Assembly: GCA_018398765.1 (NCBI GenBank)
Contig: JAHBMJ010001552.1
Span: 5,031-29,086, forward strand
Reading direction: 5' to 3'
DNA: 24,056 nt
Source: Chromera velia
Lineage: Eukaryota; Sar; Chromeraceae
The notes under the pieces were generated by a model. It ran no database searches. It saw only the letters and a list, made by a program, of their open reading frames with translations, and was not told the DNA's origin. Positions 19,654 through 24,056 of the stretch are shown here, piece by piece. Made by a program: the position numbers and the translations under genes. Position 1 is the first letter of the stretch, and the number at the start of each line of letters is the position of its first letter.

Positions 19654-22600
19654 ATGCACCGCCTCGCTCTCCTCCCTCGAACACTTGCGAGCACGCTAAG
19701 CTCACGACAAAGATTTTGTTATCGGACTGCCGCCATCGGGAGACGGTTTATGGCCTCAAAGAAGCAGGGTGGAGGGAATGGAGAGGAGACGGGAGATAAG
19801 ACTGAGCCGTCTACCCCCTCTTCCTCACACGACTCGAGCTCCTCCTCTCAAGGGTCCCCTTCTTCCTCTGCTTCTGCTTCTGCTTCCTCTTCCCCCTCCT
19901 CCGTCTCGTTTGGTTTCCGTGAGGTGTCGGAGAACGTGAAGGAGAGCCTCGTCAAGGGAGTCTTCAGCAGCGTCGCCTCGAAGTACGATCTTATGAACGA
20001 CCTCATGTCCTTAGGTCAGAGCGAAGGGGGGGGATAGGCGGGGATGGAGGGAAGCCAGGGATGGGGGGGTGATGAGGATACATTGAAGGATGAGAAAACG
20101 AATTATCGATGGTGTGACGAACCATAGGGGGCATCGAAGGTACGAAGGTTTCACCACTCCTGAAATCGCTTGCGCCCTCCATGCATGCGTGCGTTGTTCC
20201 CGGTGTGTGCAGGTATCCACCGACTCTGGAAGGACCAGTTCATCCGCCAGATAGGTCAGCCTGTCAATCAGCCAGTCCGTCGGTAGGGCCCCTTGGCTGG
20301 TTGGTTGGGGCTTTTCCTCCTCCTTTGAGGCTGACTTGTGTGGAAGGAGCCATCCGGGACCTATTTTTTATTATTATTCTTCCGTCAGTGATCAGCTGAC
20401 CCACACACGAACGTCCCGGTCTTGCATTCGTCTCCCTTCTTTAGTCACATGAAGTCCTTTTCAGTGTGAAATTTGCTCCAGAAGGCCCGTAGGTAGTCTT
20501 ACCCTCTTTGTTCCTTCTGTGATGCAGACTTGCACCCAAGCTTGTCAGGAGAGGGAAGGGGGAGTCTGAAAGTTGTTGACATTGCAGGGGGCACTGGTGA
20601 CATTGCCTTCCGTCTCCTTGAGGACTTCGAATCGAAGAAGAGAGGGATGAAGGGGGAGACTGGACATGCAGAGAAAGGGGGTGAAGAGACTGAAGCTGCG
20701 GGAACGAAGGAAGGGGAAGAAACGGGGGCGGAGAAGGCAGGCCCATCTCTGACGGTGACAGTTGTGGACATCAACGAGAGCATGTTGGAGATGGGGAAGA
20801 AGAGGGCAGGGGAGACCGAAGAGCTGAAAAAATTCGGTTGGTCTCACTCCAATGGTGAGGGAATACAAGTTTGATTTTAGTTTTCCTTTTCCGTGTGTTT
20901 TCAGCTTGGAGGCGGGAATGAATGGAGAAGTTCAATGGACAATCTGGTTCGGTAGGCCAGAGAGGGTGCTGTCGTTTACTTGCCTTTTTGTCTGAACACA
21001 TGCCCTTCTTTCTTTCCTTTGTCTTGTCTCGTCTGATGTGCTATGCCCTCTCTGCAGCACTTTTTGTTTCTTCCTGTATGAAAGTAAATGCATGCACCCT
21101 TCTTTCCTTTCTCTCGTCTCGTCTGATGTGCTATGCCCTCTCTGCAGCACTTTTTTTTTTTCCCCTGTATGAAAGTAAATGCATGCACCCTTCTTTCCTT
21201 TCTCTCGTCTCGTCTGATGTGCTATGCCCTCTCTGCAGCACCGTCACTTGAGTGGAAGTGTGGAAGCGGTGAGGCCCTGCCCTTCGAAGACAACTCTGTG
21301 GACCTCGTGACCATCTGTCGGTCTTGTTCTCTTTCACCAGAGGGTTGTTAAGTAATGTGTTGACTCGATCAGATGGTTGGGTGGCTGCTTAGACAGAGAC
21401 GGAAGATAGTCAGCCAGACATTCCTGTATGCCAGTAGAGCTGCCAATCCATGAGGAAACTAGTCAATCATGAGGTGCTTCAGGAAGAGACGTCGAGAAAT
21501 GTCTTCGAGAATGGCTCAATTTTGACGTTTTTCCCCCTCCAATGAAGGCGGGGTTTCCAAACTGCCGTGTCTCTATTCCCGTTCATCTAAATTATTCAAG
21601 ATAAATCTCATTGTTCTTTTCTTCCGTCACCCTTTCCTTTCCTTTGCGTGTGCAGCTTTTGGAATTCGAAATTTTTGTATGAAAGTATGAGAGTATTCTG
21701 CATGAAAGTAAATCCTCTCCTTTGTGTGTGCAGCTTTTGGAATTCGAAACTTCACTCACATAGACAAGGGACTTGCGGAATTCTTTCGAATCTTGAAGCC
21801 GGTCAGCACTTAATTCCATTTTATTCTTTTTCCTTCCTTTGTCCCTTTCGCTTTCCTCCATGATGCTTTCTCCTCTGCCAAGGGTCGCGCCTCCGTCTGA
21901 CTGATTTGGATCTGGTCGATCTTCTGCATTCTGAATTTCGTTTCCTTTTCGAATCCCTCCCGGATTCCCCTCTGGTTCCTCCATTCGGGTCTGCCCTCCC
22001 TGACTCGGGGTCCTTCCTGGGACAGAATGAAGTGTCGCACTGTTCCTTTCCTTGCAACCTCCCAGACTCTCCCAAGATATCTCTCTGTGTGATTTGATGG
22101 ATGCAGGGAGGAAGATTCTTTTGCCTCGAATTCTCGAAGGTTGAAAACGAAACTCTGAGGACAGTATATGATCAGTACTCATTCAACGTCAGTCAGTCAG
22201 TCAGTCAGTCAGCCTGTCTGTCTGTCATATCGATCAGTCAATTTGTCGATTTGTCCAGTAGTCGGCCAATGAATCATCAGCCATTCGACCAGTCTGGCGC
22301 TGTTCTGATGCTTCCTGAAAACTCTCTGCGTACCCTTTCTCCTTCGTCCCTCTTTCATGGGTGAAACATGAAGCCTCGAACCGTGTTCCAAAAACTGCAG
22401 AGGGGGGGCGGGGCACTTTTTTTCTTCTGCTGCATCGTTTTCTTTTCTTCACCTGCCCTTCTCTCCTCTCCTCTCCTCTCCTCCCTGCCTTCCGCGTTGT
22501 TGCTGCTGAAACCTCTGTGGATCCTCAGGTCATCCCGGAACTCGGACACGTCGTTGCGAACGATCGGGAGAGCTATCAGTATCTGGTAGGTTGGTCAGAC

Positions 22601-23636
22601 GCATAAGTAGACAGGCAGAAAGAGTGAAAGAGAGAGGCAGGGGGGTAGAGGACAGCGAAAACGCAGAATTTCGTCTTCGCCCTACCCAGAGTTGGCAGGC
22701 TAGCGAGAGAACAGAAGCAGCCTGCCTTGAAGTAGGCCTCGGGGGGTGCAGGTGATGTCGTGTCAGATTGTTTATTCAGACCTGCAAGCGGATTGATGGG
22801 TGGATGGACAGATGGCCAGCTGGCTGGCCCAATGGATGAAGTTCTCAGGGGCCCCGTTTTTTCCTTATGTGTTTGGTCTCTTCGTATGGGCTTATACGTG
22901 GCATTCATTGGGAGTCAATGTCTCTGAATTGCGGCTGCATTTTTGAGCTTTTGCCCTTATTCATAAGATCATGCAGGTTGAGAGCATCCGCAAGTTCCCC
23001 TCTCAAAACGACTTTGCGCAAATGATTTGGGACGCGGGTGGGTGGGCAGTGCACTTTGTGAATATGAAAATATGCCTGCCTACCGCGCAGGTGGACACTA
23101 AAATTTGAAAGAGAGGCGTGGTGCGAATGGAGGTGCTAATGGAAAGTTGGATAGAAGGAAAATTAGAAGGAAAGGGAAAGCGGGGGCACTCGTACTCGTG
23201 GACATCCGCGTGTGTGCACAATTCTGCCCAGTGAACCTTCTCTGAGACACAGGAAGGAGCGTGGTTGAGATGGGAAGCAGAAAGGTCAAGATCGAGTGTG
23301 CACACCCTAACGGGCAAAAAAGGAAGATCTGCAGGTCAAAAAAAGTGCATCGGAGGGGGCAGCAGCTACGCGACCGAAAGAACGGATGTGCGTTGGCCCC
23401 ATGTAAATGATTTGTCAGCATTTTCACACACGAACCCCGGTGCGTGCTGAGGCAATGGTTTGATTTTCGTGAAGTAGTACGAAGAGAACCTTCCATTCAT
23501 CCCACTCTTGTTGTGTGTCTGAAGCTGGACCTTCATACGTACGTGCATGTATGCAGGGTTTCGCCACGTGCGATACAGCAACATGACATTTGGGGTCGTC
23601 GCCATCCACTCTGGTTTTAAGCCCCCGGCAGCTTGA
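19654..23636 (+). CDS. COQ5: 2-methoxy-6-polyprenyl-1,4-benzoquinol C-methyltransferase (9 exons, 384 aa)
   Basis: COQ5 (UbiE/MenG family) uses S-adenosylmethionine for the C-methylation step of ubiquinone synthesis in the mitochondrial inner-membrane CoQ complex. Proposed exons: 19654-20014, 20213-20254, 20528-20854, 21239-21316, 21734-21801, 22107-22187, 22529-22585, 22977-23037 and 23557-23636; all phases agree and the joined protein is collinear with the family. Visible landmarks: Arg-rich presequence (1-34), poly-Ser linker, [19 protein letters not shown] with [12 protein letters not shown] (about 86-121), [10 protein letters not shown] on a 42-nt micro-exon, SAM motif [16 protein letters not shown] (150-165), VVDINESML (213-221), [21 protein letters not shown] (across exons 4-5), [20 protein letters not shown] (across exons 5-6), [14 protein letters not shown], and the C-terminal [10 protein letters not shown] Gly/Glu/Lys-rich insert of about 40 residues (168-208) lies between the SAM motif and the next strand. 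ATG 19654 has A at -3 and gives a basic presequence, but the frame stays open upstream. Confidence 0.93.
21003..21238 (+). repeat. Triplicated 3' splice site unit in COQ5 intron 3
   Basis: Units at about 21003-21096, 21097-21187 and 21188-21238 are tandem copies of a pyrimidine-rich unit containing CTGATGTGCTATGCCCTC, then TCTGCAG and CA. Acceptor AGs end at 21057, 21147 and 21238 (spacing 90 and 91). Only the last acceptor keeps the COQ5 frame. Confidence 0.9.
21641..21752 (+). repeat. Duplicated acceptor plus exon-5 start in COQ5 intron 4
   Basis: The stretch CCTTTGYGTGTGCAG plus the first 16 nt of exon 5 (CTTTTGGAATTCGAAA) occurs at 21641-21671 and again at 21719-21749, 78 bases apart. 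Only the second copy leads into the rest of the exon. Use of the first would hit an in-frame stop (TGA) shortly afterwards. Confidence 0.9.
22188..22230 (+). repeat. (GTCA)n/(CTGT)n tract at the COQ5 exon 6 donor
   Basis: The proposed donor GTCAGT of intron 6 (first base 22188) is itself the start of a run of about six GTCA units, followed by CTGT units. It therefore offers several tandem candidate donors spaced 4 nt apart. Confidence 0.8.
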
Positions 23637-24056
23637 TTCGAGTTGATTAGGTTGTTTGCCAATTGATCCGCAAGTTTTTTATCGAAATCAATTTTACATG
23701 AAAAACTTGAAGATGTGTGCTAATGTGTGCTAACATGTACTAACATGCATGATTACTGTACATGTACGTTCAAACAAAGTGGCAAAGGAAACGTATGTAA
23801 GGTACAGTGGATAGTTGTAAATAATTTTGAAACAAATTTAAATGCATAGCTAGATGCATGCCAGTGCCTGGTCCCAGTGGCCTTAGGCCTAGTGTATAGC
23901 TAGGGTAACGTTCAATAAAAAGTTAATCCTAATACATATATTCATCATCATTATACGCCATCGCTATCGGCCCATAATAGGCGTCTAGCGTTCGGCAAGT
24001 CACAACACGCAAGGCAGATTATTAAATGATGGACCCTTATTTCACAACCTTTAGCA
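23637..24056. other. AT-rich 3' flank of COQ5
   Basis: No gene was seen. It contains TGTGCTAA/CATGTACTAA reiterations at about 23716-23760. A terminal stretch (23941-24056) shares short blocks, in inverted orientation, with 17046-17175. Confidence 0.5.

Noticed and set aside
20922-21251. A separate 109-aa protein in COQ5 intron 3
   Set aside because: The open frame is produced by the tandem acceptor repeats and has a repetitive Leu/Ser/Cys composition.

Overview
The window looks like nuclear DNA of a unicellular eukaryote. Genes are split by short spliceosomal introns (about 120-610 bp), microsatellites are abundant, coding sequence is GC-leaning with serine-rich and Glu/Gly/Lys-rich low-complexity inserts, and intergenic DNA is AT-rich with small transposon relics. 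Acceptors are almost always TGCAG and donors are often GTCAG or GTGAG, but ordinary GT-AG. The style fits an alveolate or stramenopile alga; a chromerid such as Chromera velia is my best guess, from general appearance only. All exon models below are hand-built from reading frame, intron phase and family motifs.

Layout. Bases 1-6780 carry no convincing gene. They hold a GC-rich degenerate repeat (about 300-540), a 538-bp foldback element (558-1095), a long TG/TATG microsatellite field (1096-2424), a 146-bp direct repeat whose two copies differ only by transitions (3467-3612 and 4099-4244), two non-autonomous hAT-like MITEs with 8-bp target duplications (4467-4709, 5486-5742) and a tRNA-derived SINE-like relic (about 4955-5035).

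Bases 6781-16639 hold a divergent gene pair. On the minus strand is a secreted CAP/SCP-domain protein (three exons, 377 aa). On the plus strand is a giant RCC1-repeat protein (nine exons, about 1,696 aa). Its beta-propeller is interrupted by long disordered inserts and followed by about 650 residues I cannot assign. A 725-bp spacer with a CpG-rich palindromic core separates their starts.

Bases 16640-18045 are AT-rich intergenic DNA ending in a composite microsatellite that contains the only ambiguous base (N at 17568). Bases 18046-23636 hold a second divergent pair, both apparently mitochondrial. On the minus strand is an intronless prostaglandin-E-synthase-2-type glutaredoxin/GST-fold protein (322 aa). 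On the plus strand is COQ5, the C-methyltransferase of ubiquinone biosynthesis (nine exons, 384 aa). The last 420 bases are AT-rich intergenic sequence.

The most unusual observations are tandemly duplicated 3' splice sites in two neighbouring COQ5 introns that share a 12-15-base motif, a splice donor embedded in a (GTCA)n microsatellite, the all-transition repeat pair, and the architecture of the RCC1 protein. I did not find a defence system, CRISPR array or other recognisable novel multi-gene system.
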